Below, piece after piece: positions 22,484 to 34,333 of a stretch of 64,000 nucleotides of DNA. The position numbers and the translations under genes were made by a program. Each line of letters begins with the position of its first letter. Within the stretch, counting starts at the first letter, position 1. The notes under the pieces are model-generated. The model saw nothing but the letters and a program-made list of their open reading frames with translations, was not told the DNA's origin and searched no databases. Source of the stretch: Phlebiopsis flavidoalba (Eukaryota; Basidiomycota; Agaricomycetes; Polyporales; Phanerochaetaceae); contig JAOCPU010000006.1 in the NCBI GenBank assembly GCA_035772785.1, positions 682,001 through 746,000 on the forward strand. Direction: 5' to 3'.

Positions 22484-23707
22484 TTTCGGGCAACGCGATG
22501 CCGCACTCGCTCGTCCACCGGGCCATATTTCAATGGCCCGCCCATGACATGTTGCCCTCAGCGACGCGCAAAACGCATCTATGAAAGAAACTTTGCTCTC
22601 TGTCAAGTGTCGTGCGCCCCAGCCCGAGCCGCGAACTGCCTTGAGGATGCTTGACGCCGATGTCGGAGAGACCGCTGTGGACACGGTGTGATTAGCGAAC
22701 AGGATTGGGCCGGCAGCGAAAAGGCTTACGTCCGAGCAGCGAGGGACGGCAGCGCACCATAAAAAGATGCATGCGCACCAACGTACGTTGAGCCGCGGAG
22801 CGACGCACTCGGAGGCCCGCTTTACATAACCGCTTTCTTTGGGGAACCGCCACCCAGCTGGCCGTCCGCGGCGCGCATCCCTGCACACAGGCGTCGGTCC
22901 GCGGGTACGTCTACGCTCTCCGGCGGTCGCTAAGCCCTTCTCCCCCGCCTCTTCCCTCGGTGCGTCTCTGCCTGGTCACGGGCGCGGCCGCGCGCGCGCA
23001 GCTGGGGAAGCCAGTAGAAAACGACGCAATAAATCACTGATTTATCCACCCCGCACCGATTGGAGCGGGCCTCTGCCCTGCGAGGGCGCTGCCCAGCCCC
23101 GGCGATCGCAGCGAGGGGCGCACGCGGAGTCGCGGCCAGCATCCCGTGGCGCGGGCGAGGCAAGGCGGAGCAGCAGCAGCGACAGCGCAGGGCCTTTTGT
23201 ACGAGCCCGCCTGGGTCGGCGCCTGCGCGAGCCCAGGGGTTGTCGTGGCTTGTGTGCGCGCCGTGCCCCCTCGAAGAGATCGCACAGGGAGCTGAAGCCC
23301 CAGATTGGACAGATCTCGAGATTCCCCGCCATCAGGATCTTGCGCGTCTTTGCTCCGTCCGAAACGGGCATACCTAGGGCTTCGACCTGATGCGCCGCTG
23401 GGCGACGCCCCCGGGAGCTAGGGCTGCGCGGGCCAGGGTCCACCTGCTCATTAGCTGCTGTCAGCCATACAATCCATGCGCTCCACGGGCCCAGACCACG
23501 CGCGTCCCGAACGCCTCCACCGCCCGTTAATATGTGGCGTCCGCATTCAGACTCGGGCACGGCCATCACCGCACCTATTGCGCATAGGCAAAAAATTGAA
23601 AACACGTTCGAGGGGAGCGCACTAGGAAAAAAAAAAGAAAGCAGGGAATTGGTCATATTCGTTTCTATACGCCTCGCGATTTGCCTACTACTACCCCCCA
23701 CATGGCA
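22484..23707. other. GC-rich intergenic region, no recognised gene
   Basis: It separates the start of the REXO4-like gene from the end of the next minus-strand gene. Frames of up to about 220 codons are present but lack any recognisable feature. An A/T-rich patch near 23580-23650 may mark the 3' end of the neighbouring transcript. Confidence 0.4.
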
Positions 23708-26016
23708 CTAGCGAGCGCGCTCCTCATCTTTTTTCCCGCGCCTCAAAGCCGCCGCAGCCGCGCCCGCAGCGGCGCCCAATACGCCTTCCACGCCCCGCGC
23801 CGCAAACACCTCCTCAAACCGCGGCCCGCCGCGCGCTCGTCCCTCGGGCACGCACACCGAACACTCGGCGTCGAGGGCCTCTGCCGCGGCTGCGCGCGCG
23901 TGCGCCGCAAAGACGCGCCGCGCGAGCGGGAGCTGGCGCTGCTTGAGCGCGAGCCACGCGAGGCGCCAGCGGCACGCGCTCGTCGACGACGTGTGCGCCG
24001 TATGCACGCTTGAAGCCCGCGGCGAGCGCGGCGGCGCGCGTGCCGCAGTGCGTCGTGGTGCGGAGCGAGTTGAGGAGGACCACGAGCGTCGTCGCGGAGG
24101 GCTGCAGCTGCGGTGTGCAGCGCCGAGCAGCGCGCGGAGCGTCTTGCGCGCCTTGAATTCCTGTGCGCGGTGTGAGGGTGCCCGCGGCGGGGACGAGCTG
24201 CGGGTGGACGATCTTCAGGCACACGGCGCGCTGGCGGGGGGCTGAGCGTTGCGGGGGAGGCTGTCGAGGTAGGGACTGGTTGGTTCGGATCTAGGGGAGC
24301 GCGCGGGCGGTCCGACACGGGGGGGTCGCAAGAACAGGTTCACTTGATACGAAAAGGAGGTGTCTTGAGAGGGCTACGTAACCACTGCTCGACGAGGGTC
24401 TTGCACGACGCGCGTGGGGGGGCATGCACGCCGTCTTTCAGTGGCCGGCCCCGTGAGCGGGGGAAAGTGACGCATGAGGATCGGTCGTACCGCGCGAGCT
24501 CGGTTGACAGGCTCGGCAGTGCACCCTGTGGGTGCTCGCCACACGTCGTCCTCCGCGCGCTGACGTCCGAACCACAGCTGGTCCGTCCCTCGTCGTGTCC
24601 GCTGGTCACGCACGCCGGAGCCACAGAACAGACTGCTGCCGGCACAGGGCTCTCGTCATTCATGTCCTGAAGCACAACCTCTATCACCAGACTGGTCGAA
24701 GCGTTCATTGCGCCGCTGGCCAGACTCGAGTGGAGCACCGTGAGACAGTTGGCTGGGGAGATGAGCCCGACCCAACAGAGGGCCTGAAGCGAAGAGACCG
24801 AGGGCCCGGCGTCATAGATGCTGAAACCCAAATGCGGGGCGTAGTAGTCTTCCTGTCGTGGGCGAAGCGGACCTCGGTTGGGACAGATGTTCTTGCAGCG
24901 CGTCGTCATCCATGACACGCTTTGCCGTCGTACTTGATGGTCCCAAAGAACTCGAGCCAGACCGGCAGAGGCAGTGGCCCTGACGCAGTCTGGGCCGCCC
25001 ACGCCTCTACCCAAAGCCCCCGTCCGAATCATCAGTCGCACCCTCTCAACACACCTCGTCTCCCAATTCTCCCCCCACCTCCCGGTCTGACATGCCATGT
25101 AGCAAAGCGCGCAGCGCGTGTCCAACTCGCCGGAGCCAATCGCCGACCGAGGCCTGATTAGGAAATTATAGCTTTGAGTAGACTGTAGCTTGGGGGTGGT
25201 CGTCGTGGAGCCGTTGTAGGTATTGAAGCGGCGCGCGTGTTGCCAGTGGGACGGGACGGTTTCGAAAAGTATATCATTGACCCCCGGTACAGTTCTTCTG
25301 GAGAGGTCGGCCGGCGGAACTCTATTGGGGGCGAGGGATTGTAGCAGGGCCAGATACGCAGGGTAGCGGGTCTCCGGCATTTGCATCGAACTCGATAACT
25401 TCATTCCATGGTGGCGATCGTCTTCATAACCGTCGAATTCCTTCAAACGTAGCATTATCGGAGGTGTCGAGCGGGCAAGACGATGATCTGCCTTCCCCGT
25501 CCCAGGTGTTGAACGATGGTCGGACGGAGGTCACTTTGAGAAGGCGTGTACACACCGTATCTTGCGCGCCCTCGGACGCTCGCGCGTCGGATGGCACATA
25601 GTCCAAGGGCTCCAAAAAATCTTCTATGGTGCGTACGAATGCGATTGTGCGCATCAGACCGAGGGCTACGAGTGTCGTCCTTTTACGTGGCGAACGGCCG
25701 CAGCAGAATTCTGCGGAAGTCATACAAAAATGAGTACGCGGCGTCCAATGCATTAGAGATACTGAACGCACCTCGGCTGCGCCTCGCCCATCGCGCCCCT
25801 CTCCCCCTTGGAAGCTCACTCACGGCGCCTCTGAGCTCCGTCGCAGCTCCCGCCGCGGGCCTTGTCGTGCAGGTAATCCGCGCGGTCGGAGGGGCGCGAG
25901 GCCGGGCTGGTCGCGGGTCCATTGCCGCGGCTCGCGGCTGCGGTCTTTTTGGCGAGGATAGACGAGAGCGGTGTCCAGGCTAGTTTTTCTGCGCGGCGGG
26001 CTGCATGATGGAGCAT
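23708..26016 (-). CDS. probable mitochondrial helical-repeat (PPR-like) protein
   Basis: The start MLHHAARRAEKLAWTPLSS is basic, amphipathic and lacks acids, as in a mitochondrial presequence. Downstream minus-strand frames give coding-like segments: IAFVRTIEDFLEPLDYVPSD, RYPAYLALLQSLAPNRVPP, FETVPSHWQHARRFNTYNG, SLQALCWVGLISPANCLTVL, and near the end PSATTLVVLLNSLRTTTHCG and LALKQRQLPLARRVFAAHA, which resemble the paired helices of PPR repeats. The end is an Arg/Lys-rich LRRGKKDEERAR-stop. If the assignment holds, it would act on organellar RNA. The family is not certain, the reading has many frame breaks, and exon borders were not resolved. An alternative is two shorter genes on the same strand. 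Confidence 0.35.
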
Positions 26017-26448
26017 GCATGGACATTCCAGAGCTCGCGAGGATTGCCGGGCTCTGCCTGCGGTTTTTCGAAATACCTTGTGTGTCGACACGAAGGCAGA
26101 CGTCACAGAAATGTAGACGACCTGGATCTGATCGGCTAGGCGGCCACGTGTGTCCAGGGGCGTCTATCTCGCTTGTTGGCGGGCGCGGGCCAGGCGCGAG
26201 TACAACGGGACAGAAGTACGGGGAGAATAAGATTAAAGTGCTACAGGCGTGGAGACATAAACTATGCAAGGATAAAGACGTTGAGTGATAGAGAAATACA
26301 TGATAGAATGAGTGTGTGAATGCGTGCGAGCGATGCCCAAAGTAAAATATAAAGGTCCTCCGGCATGATGAAAGCGAATCGAGAAACCTTAGAGCTCCTC
26401 CATCCGCTGGACGGCCCACCAGCCATCCTACTCTCGCAGACCCACTGG
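26017..26448. other. intergenic, no gene recognised
   Basis: This is the spacing between CUT8 and the next minus-strand gene. It contains the CUT8 3' end and the downstream gene's promoter; an A-rich patch lies near 26215-26300. Confidence 0.4.
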
Positions 26449-27778
26449 TCACCTTACGTCCCCTCAGGGCCTCCAGACCGTGTCCCTTCGCCTGGGCGAG
26501 ATCATCCAGACCGCGCCCCTCCCAGCTCCGCACCGTCTCCTGGCCGAACATGCCTCCTTCCAACGGTTCACGACCTGATCTACGCGATCCACACGCCACG
26601 CCCTCCACTCCGCCACGAGCCGGGGGGGAGGGAGAAGGGGCAGAAGCGCGGATTGCGTAAGCGGCGGCTGCGAGATCGCGTGCGTCGTCAATGTCTGCAG
26701 GAAAACAGATACGTCTCCGAGGGGTGCGACTTGTCCTTGTGCTGGGTCTGCAGCGCGGACGCGTGCGACTGCACGTGTGGGGCGAGGGTCGGGGGCTGTG
26801 TTCCGAGAGGGAGATCTCGGGACGTGGGTTCGCAGTAGGAGAAATACGGCAGGTACGAAAAGCAGGCTGAAATAAAGTCTTGGACGTGTGGCCGTATCCG
26901 CGAAAGCACACATATTCTTCTCGCATGCCCGCTGGGTGGGTGTGTTCAGGAGGATGGCTGAAGCCTGGGCGCGGGCCCGAGCGAATCCGAAGCCCAATGC
27001 CTCTCCGATATGACCCAGCAGAAATGCGGCTCTGACCGAAGCCGCTCGACGAAAACGCAGATCCGTTTAAACTCCGGCTGTTAGAATATGGGAACGCACT
27101 TCGAGCAGTCTTTTCGCGGACTTCTCCACGGCTTGGTGTCGCGGTTTCGAGTGTAGGTCTAGGGAATAAGAGACAAGAACGGTAGGCTTGATTGAGCGGA
27201 TGGCTGTGCTAATATGAGCGAAGTTCTAAAATCGGGTAGTAACGACTCCCGCGGAGGCTGGCTGGAGAAGTGGGTACAGTAAGGAAGTAGCCACACGGAC
27301 AGATATAAATCAAAAAACTTACCGAGCAAAAACTCCAACATCGTCAACATCGTTTCCGTCTGTATTAGAGCTGCCCGAATGCGTTCCTGTCTTGGGATCC
27401 TTGGATTGCACGATAAGTGCGGCGGGATCGGGTTGGTGCGTGCGCCGTTTACGGTGCAGCACGTTTCGGCACGCTCTGGTGGTGTGGGGCTACGATCCAT
27501 TGCTATCGTTTCGGTCGGATGATTGCTTCTGCGTCGACATCTTCGTCATCGTGTTCGTATCTTCACGCTTTGAGACTCGGGTTTGGGCCGTGAGTGGCTA
27601 GACATCGCAGGTATTATCTGGTGGTGGCCCCGTTGGAGGGGACGGCGCAGGCCACCTGAGTTCACTCCTTGTGGAGAAAGACCGAATCCAAAGGACAAGC
27701 GGCGATGGTGCATGGTTCACACAGGGCGATGGTGGGAATGAGACTTGGTGTGGTTGTTGCGCCAATTACATGTGCCAT
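26449..27778 (-). CDS. Cut8/STS1 nuclear proteasome tether
   Basis: Cut8/Sts1 proteins anchor proteasomes in the nucleus and help clear ubiquitinated proteins. In minus-strand order I read a glycine/phenylalanine leader (LSFGFGLSPQG), MDRSPTPPER followed by a basic segment, then a short VDDVGVFAR region. Downstream are LSRIRPHVQDFISACFS, ALQTQHKDKSHPSETYLF, FLQTLTTHAISQPPLTQSA, RLVAEWRAW, RVDQVVNRWK, FGQETVRSWE and GLDDLAQAKGHGLEALR-DVR-stop. These follow the family order from leader through six-helix bundle to the characteristic GLDDLAQAKG end. Many frame breaks occur, and the start (ATG at 27778) is the best of several; an ATG at 27713 is the alternative. Confidence 0.65.
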
Positions 27779-28196
27779 AGCTAATGGTCGCGAGCGAAAT
27801 CGGTACTGAAAGCAATTAGCGCATGCGCCGCGTCGGCGTCGGGTCAGTGCCGCCTCTTGCCCTAAGGTGATTCACGTGATTCCATCAAAAGACTTTTAGC
27901 CAAGCTTCGCCCGACCTCCTCATTGCCCTGACCTATGTGCCCGACACGTTTTTTTCCAGGTGCTTCACGCTTCCCCACCACGGCTGTGATCTTTACTTTT
28001 CACTTGTGAGTCATCAACGCAGCGGTAGTTCGCGACGAAGAGAAACCCATGAATCGCTACTTCGAAGCTTCTGGGCTTATGAAACACAATCATATACCCA
28101 AATTTCTGAGCTTTCCCCGGGACCTACTCGCGTCGACGCTTTCTTACTAACGCGTCTCTTCATCCAGGATTTCCTTCGCTTCACAATGTGCATGTC

Positions 28197-28724
28197 ATGG
28201 GGTGAGTCTTGTTTTACGCTTGCTTACCTAGGATGAATAACATAGAGTCAAGTCCTGACCCATCTCAAGGATGGGCTTTGTGATGAGTATACCACATGCT
28301 AATTCTGATGGTTCTCGCATATTGTTTGAGCCTTCTCAACTCCTTGCTGACTTTCTCTCTCTCAGATCCATCTTATTCCTCCTCGTCTTGGCAACTGTCG
28401 AAAGTCTCTGTGTGACGTGAGTAGACGTTTCATTCGCTCGAGATGATTACAAAATTTGTCCCTATTACCCGAGTGCGGTCACCGTGACGAGCACACAAAT
28501 ACCAATGTCTTCAACCAAATGATCTCCCATCTTGTTTGAGTGTTTTATGCCATTCAATGCTAACATCTTCCACCCCTTTCAGACTTAGTATCAACATCAT
28601 TAGCATAACGTCAATGTATATGTTATTACAATGCTCTACTCTAAATATCATACTCTTTGTGTCACAAAGTTCTATGACGGATACCCCCACAACACATTCA
28701 ACAGCCATAGACCCAATAACATGA
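28197..28724 (+). CDS. small spliced ORF, 66 residues with two hydrophobic segments
   Basis: No family is recognised. An ATG at 28197 followed by a GTGAGT donor (28202) joins to an acceptor at 28364-28365 (CTGAC branch, pyrimidine tract) to give MGSILFLLVLATVESLCVT, which looks like a signal peptide or membrane anchor. A second GTGAGT donor at 28417 joins in frame to an acceptor at 28581-28582 (GCTAAC branch), continuing with SINIISITSMYMLLQC and [10 protein letters not shown] and a Thr/Ser tail ending TAIDPIT-stop. Upstream, TACTAAC followed by CATCCAG at 28168 suggests a further 5' intron. The last 53 bases overlap the end of CAS1 on the other strand. No frame break is needed. A non-coding spliced transcript is the main alternative. 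Confidence 0.4.
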
Positions 28725-31501
28725 TGAGAAGCCTACTCTTGACACTGGGTCGCCACTCTACATCACCGTACCACAATCGGAACGAATGTCTACTCGAGGG
28801 TCCTGGGCTGCTCTCTGCCAGCCTGTCTACCCATCGGCGCGCCGGACGGGCGGGAGTGTCGGGTTCTGGGGGAAGTTCATTGCCGTTGTTGTCTTTGCGG
28901 ACTGCCAACTCCAACGAGTCGGGAGCCTGGAAGACGATCTCCTGCGCTGCGTTGTTCGACGATTGTGGTTGGGACGTGGAGGGCGCGGGGAGCGTTGGTG
29001 GTGGCTTGGAATCGCATATGCACTTGGTTAGTTCGCCAGTAGCGACCGCGACGTAGTGCGACACGAAGATGAACACCACGGTTGTAAGGACGAGGTTGAG
29101 AGGGCGCCAACGTCTGCCGGGAATGACAATTAGGATACCCTTGGTGTCGCCTGCGAGCCAGAGATGGTATTGGATGATGAACGTCTCCAGGGAACACCTG
29201 CCGATAAAAGCGAACGCTCGCGAGGAGGAGGCAGATCGAAGGGCCTCAGTTGAATTACGGAGGACGACGAATGCGAGAACCGGGATGCCGGAGATGAGAG
29301 GGTGGTACGTGTTGTATTCGAACTTGTTGAACGAGAGCTCGAAGGCGAAATACCACACGAGTGCCAGTACGGAAGCTCCCGAGCCAGCTTTGACGATCAG
29401 TGGCCAACGGGGGTGGTCGGTTATTCTGTACTCTCTGGACTTGATGACAGCGAGCGCCGCGAACATGCCCACGTAGACGATCCATATGTCAAGGTTGACC
29501 CGGAAAGCCCATTCACGTGCAGACCAGTGGATACCGCACAACCGCTCGAGGAAGGCGAAGACGGCCTCCAATAGCCAGTCCATGCGCATGACAACAGTAA
29601 CGAGAGACATGGAAAGTAGGAGCTTGATAACCAAGAAGAGGGTGCGGTCGTTGAATCGTGAACCGGCGAGCATGGTACCGTAGACAATAAGGTACCACCA
29701 GGACACCAGCGGGGAGAAGTAGTAGAACAGGTAGTCTGTGTTCATCGTGTAGGCCAGGACCAATGTGAAGAGATTGAGTCTGACGAGAATCTGCACAAAG
29801 CGAGTCAGTAGGCACGCAACGAACCAGAGCGCATTTACTTTACCTGAGCAACGCGCATGAAGCCGAAGTCTGCTTTCTTGAGATAAAATGTTGCGTGTCC
29901 GTATCCGGTCATGAATAAATAAGACGCAACGAGGACCCGGATAGGATTGTATATGCCAGAAATCTTCGACGCTCCCAGATAGTGGTATATCAGGATAGCA
30001 ACTGAAGCGACCATTAGCACGACGTAGTGTCGCATGAGAGAATACGTACTTTGCATCCAGCCTTTCCATTCGTCAGTTTGTTCCCGGTTTAAAATACCCA
30101 AATCACTGTCAGCGCGTTTCATCGTGAACAGACCGACAGCCAGACTGAGGAGGCATAGGAAGGTAAACGTCCAAGGATTAAATTGTTTGTGTTCCTTCAG
30201 CCAGAAGCCAGTTCTATCCGCGAGATAGATCACCGCAACTGAAGCGCTAATTACGAGGAGAGGGATCTGCTCCTTCGAGATCAAAGGACTGTCGGCAGTC
30301 CTCGAACCTATGTGAACGGTCAATTGACGTTCAAAGAGGACAAGCAGGACTACTTACCATAGCGACGGGCTAGGAACCAACAAAGAGGGCCCCATACTAG
30401 CAGCCCGCCGAGTACCAGAAGATGAGGGGGTGCCGGCCATGGGTAGCTCCTGCAACATGTTGTATCAAACGGATAAACCTTGGGCAGTTTCTCGTTGCAC
30501 AGACGGTTTAGTAAAGCCTTTGCTTGCATTGTCACGACACCGGTCGAGAAATGTAGGCCGTCTTCTGTTTGGGATGGCACCAACATCTCGTTGAATACGG
30601 AGGGAAGAATCGCCGGAATAGGTCCCCCAGGCGGTACGAAGAAGGCGAAGGGGTCAACAGAGGACGGGGGACGAATACGATGTGCGAGGTCGGAATTCAT
30701 AGCGTCGATATCGAAGGTCGCATGGTGGAGGCGCGCTCAGGGGACAATTTGGATGGTACAACGTCTTCGATAGGAAGAACTACCACCAGGTCTGCGACTC
30801 TCCTTCGTGAAGCGGAAATATTCTCGAGGAAGGTTTCCATCAGTACTTCCATGCTGGCAAGCCACCAGACGTGTCAGCATAGCGAAGGTACCACAGCCCG
30901 CTCCCTAGTACAAGTAGGGAGGAGTATCAGAATCATGTGTCGAGGGCCGCGTAAAACTGAGCGCATTCGAGGTGTTGAGGATGGGTCCCAGAAGAACGAC
31001 AGTCGAACGTTCTGGGAGGTAGTCAAATCGTAGTCCACATGCTTTCTTTCGTCGTCTGTAGGAGCTGCTGGAAGCTTGGGGTCCAGGAGATGTGCCATCT
31101 GAAAAAATATAGCTGCCTTGTGACGGAGTCGCCGACAAAAACCATACGCCTAGCATTCAGACACTGCAAGATGTCTCGGTCCGCGTAATTGTGCATCGTA
31201 CAGCCTACGAGCGCGGTCAGTGACAGAATTTCTCGTAACAGCTGTAGAGCTTACCGTCCGGCTGCCAACTATTGAACTTCTCATCCAACCAACGTCCCTT
31301 CGTGACCAGTGAATGGCAGTGTAATGGATCCACACGGTCTAGCCACAGACTCAGTCATTTGTGCGACATTCTGTGGATTCATGCAACGCACCGACGATAG
31401 CATAGCGTAAGAAGCCCACTAGCAAGCTCAGGACAACAGCGGCGCACGCAAACATAATTGCCCAAGTAGGGGTTGAGAGTAAATGTGCGCTTGGGAGCCA
31501 T
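28672..31501 (-). CDS. CAS1: Cas1p-type glycan O-acetyltransferase
   Basis: Cas1p family proteins (first known from Cryptococcus capsule O-acetylation) sit in Golgi membranes. The N-terminal luminal PC-esterase-like part shows [28 protein letters not shown] and the catalytic GDS motif in [15 protein letters not shown]. The C-terminal half is the multi-span acyltransferase module, with [54 protein letters not shown] and [19 protein letters not shown]. Length of about 850 residues is typical. The start [11 protein letters not shown] leads into [19 protein letters not shown], a membrane anchor, after removal of one extra base in the G4 run at 31469-31472. Several other frame breaks exist in the middle exons. 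The 3' end overlaps the small plus-strand ORF. Confidence 0.88.
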
Positions 31502-32083
31502 ATGATGCCTGGTACGTCCTCGACACGGTTCAGAGGTGCCTCCTCCCGGCAAGGGTATATACCAGCTTGAGATTGGGTGCTCGTGGCTGATGAGGAGGCC
31601 GAAGTAAGGGTGTTGAGTGATGTGGTGAAGATGATGTAGCCATCGGTGACGGGCTTGATCAGTACGACGCGACGATATAATTTGTAGGCGCTAAATAATT
31701 CGATCTCGACTGTCCTGTAGACAATGTGTCGACGTAACAGTCCTGAGTAATAAATGACGCGAGAGCAACAAAACATAGTGTTTACGGTATTATTACGGTA
31801 CAAGCCTGAAAGCGAATGCGAGAGTATCAAGTCCAGCTTAAAAGTGTCCTCAAGTGGCCAATGAATAGTCTGTCCGCGAAGGTCCGTGATCATAAGAAGG
31901 TCCGTGTGGCTAAATTTGACAATGTCCTAAAACTTTGAACTAAATAGATGTCTGGGTGGAGGTCGTGAAAAAACCTGTAGAGATTGTTAGGCTTGTACTA
32001 TGCCTCCAACACCATTCATGCTTACCAGGGCTGCACAGTATTGTGTCAGCGTTAAGTAATATGACGAGAGAGAAAAGAATCAC
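31502..32083. other. intergenic, no gene recognised
   Basis: It lies between the CAS1 start and the rhomboid stop. An open frame continues upstream of the CAS1 start but has no conserved features. It should contain the CAS1 promoter and the rhomboid 3' end. Confidence 0.4.
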
Positions 32084-34014
32084 TCACTCCTGACAATGGT
32101 TGTTTGATGACGTGGGGAAGCATGAAAGGTAGCGACACCAAGAGCAGGCTTGAAGCACAAATTAGGCATCGCAGACGTGTCAAAAATGTCGGGGCACATA
32201 CCGTCGTATGGGTTACTTTTGTAGAAGTTACGGATCAAGACTACGTAGAGGACAATGATGAGTGGAAGGGCTGCAAGCCTACAAGCCCAGACGACGATCT
32301 TGTGTCGCTTCGTGGGGCTTATAACGGGATAGAGAACGATCCCGGAGAGTAGCCCAACTAGAAAGCCTCCGATATGGGCTGACGAACCATTAAGATGTCA
32401 CTATAGAAGGCCAGTTGACAGTTAATGCTTACCAAAGTTGTCCACATCTGAAAGAACGATTAATTGGTGCACCAAACACGCGGGAAAACATTACATACAG
32501 GGAATATAGCCGACAGCTATGCCAATGATAAGCTCGACAATCATGAACATTAACTATATCTCGTTAGAATTCAAGTAACTATCCAACAATGTGCCTAGGA
32601 CAGACCTTGCGGACGGGGCGGTTATGGTATTTCCAATGCGCTACCAAGTCGACCCACGCAACCTGGGCGAGATTAAGTATAGTTCATGAGTTTAGAGCAC
32701 CGTAGACAAGGAATGACTCACAGCAATAGTGCCCAAAAAAATCGCACCACTAGCACCAACCGACGGTCGCTCGACCCAGGCGAAATTACCACCTAGTACA
32801 TTTCTGGAACATTGGTTCATGAGCACGTATGGGCGTTAGTGTACCATTTACATACCCAAAAATCCCCGCAGCAAAATACACGATGAAGAAGCCAGCAGAG
32901 CCCATCTCCTTCTCTATCTATACATAGTTTAGTTGTCGAGAATGGAAAAAGTGTTAATGAAAATCAACCTCAGCAGACGCGGTTAATTGAGCCAACATGT
33001 TGAGCAAGAAATGCACGATGCCCGCGTGAAGGAAGACGGGAGTAATGAACCTAATACTCATCAGGATCATGAAAACCTGATACAATGCCAGGCACGTTAC
33101 CTGAACCATTGGTTTGGGTCTTCGTCGTGGAATCCACCGAATCCGCATATGTCTTCCAGAGAGCATAGGCTATCGGCAGGGTTTGCCGTATTGTTCAAGC
33201 CTATGCCATAGCATTATAATCTATACCCCCATTCATGTCTGAGTACGTACAAGGAAATGGTGTGCTTAGTGGCAAGCCGGAGATGACTTTCATGCACGCA
33301 GGGAATCGCGCGCCGGCATTGATGAGCGCACTGGCGGAAGGCCCGAGCATAGGATTGACGGACGGCTGGAACGCATTGTGTAAACACAAAGCTTGAATGA
33401 TTTGAGAGAGGAGCAGACCTTCAGCTGAATCGGCGTGCCCATAGCTTTCGCGTTCAACACAAGCTCGTAAATCATCACGGCCAACATTGCGGTTGACAGA
33501 ACCCACACTATGCAAGCAACATCAGACCTCAGGAAAGTAACTGACGCAGCAAGTACAGACCAACGTAGGGATAGCGCTGTCTACCTATGCCGCGTCTCTT
33601 CTCTTCGATTCTCTGGCTGAGAGGATTGCTGCCGATGTTTCGAAACATTCTAGACAAAGGGGCCGCCTTCTCGGGGAGAGGACGAGCACGAGATTCATTG
33701 TAGATATCCTCATCCGCATAGTCTGATCACGTAGCTTCAGTTCGTGTGTAATAGCTCGCCATAGCATACATACCAAAGTTTTGGTAATTCTTAGGTCCGG
33801 CCTCTTTGTCGTAGGGTAGTGTGCGTTCGGGGTCGTCGTACAAATTGGACTTGGATGGCCCAGCATGGTCGTAGAAGCCATCACCTTGATCATACTCATC
33901 TACCTTCAGAGTACTCTCGCTCTGCAGAAGGTTGATAGATGAGTCGCCGCGGCGATGGCCGTGTGTAAGGGCTTCGTGGTCGAATGGTTCATCTTGAGCT
34001 TCGCGACTAGACAT
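32084..34014 (-). CDS. rhomboid-family intramembrane serine protease
   Basis: The protein has a long polar cytosolic leader (MSSREAQDEPFDHEALTHG) ending in a Pro/Lys-rich patch, then a first membrane span (YVVWVLSTAMLAVMIYELV). The rhomboid core follows: ALINAGARFPACMK, a Cys/Asn-rich loop with CGFGG, WFRFITPVFLHAGIVHFLLN, GFFIVYFAAGIFG, the catalytic serine in VGASGAIFGT, and the catalytic histidine in LAHIGGFLVGLLSG. The C-terminus is Cys-rich (CRYLSCFPTSSNNHCQE-stop). Length of about 520 residues and the long leader match eukaryotic secretory rhomboids, which cleave membrane-anchored substrates in the Golgi or plasma membrane. Many short introns split it; reading is largely intact. The start at 34014 opens a continuous exon. 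Confidence 0.88.
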
Positions 34015-34333
34015 AGAGTTTAGGGTCGGGTACGGTATAGAGAGCTATGTGGGCTAAGAAAGAAGTGACAGTGGGTGTTGCGAACAAGTTCGATGAGGAG
34101 GGTCGCTTTCAAGTGCAGGTTTTCATTCAAGTTGGCAGTACAGCAAGTAACGCACGGCCTCGATGATGCTGCGTACAGAGAAGCGCCCATAAACCAAGCA
34201 CCGCAGCCCATAAAAGGCAGCACCAGATACAAATTAGTAAACTCCAGTGGTTGCCGTCACCAATGGTACGCCATCTTGGCGCGACGCCTCGGACACCCGG
34301 AGGTCGCCGCCTTCAGGCATCCTTAGTCTGTCC

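Noticed and set aside
25820..26926. 368-codon continuous minus-strand frame as one gene
   Set aside because: Its upstream part overlaps CUT8 in a mixture of frames and its downstream part overlaps the leader of the next gene; conserved segments support two separate genes.
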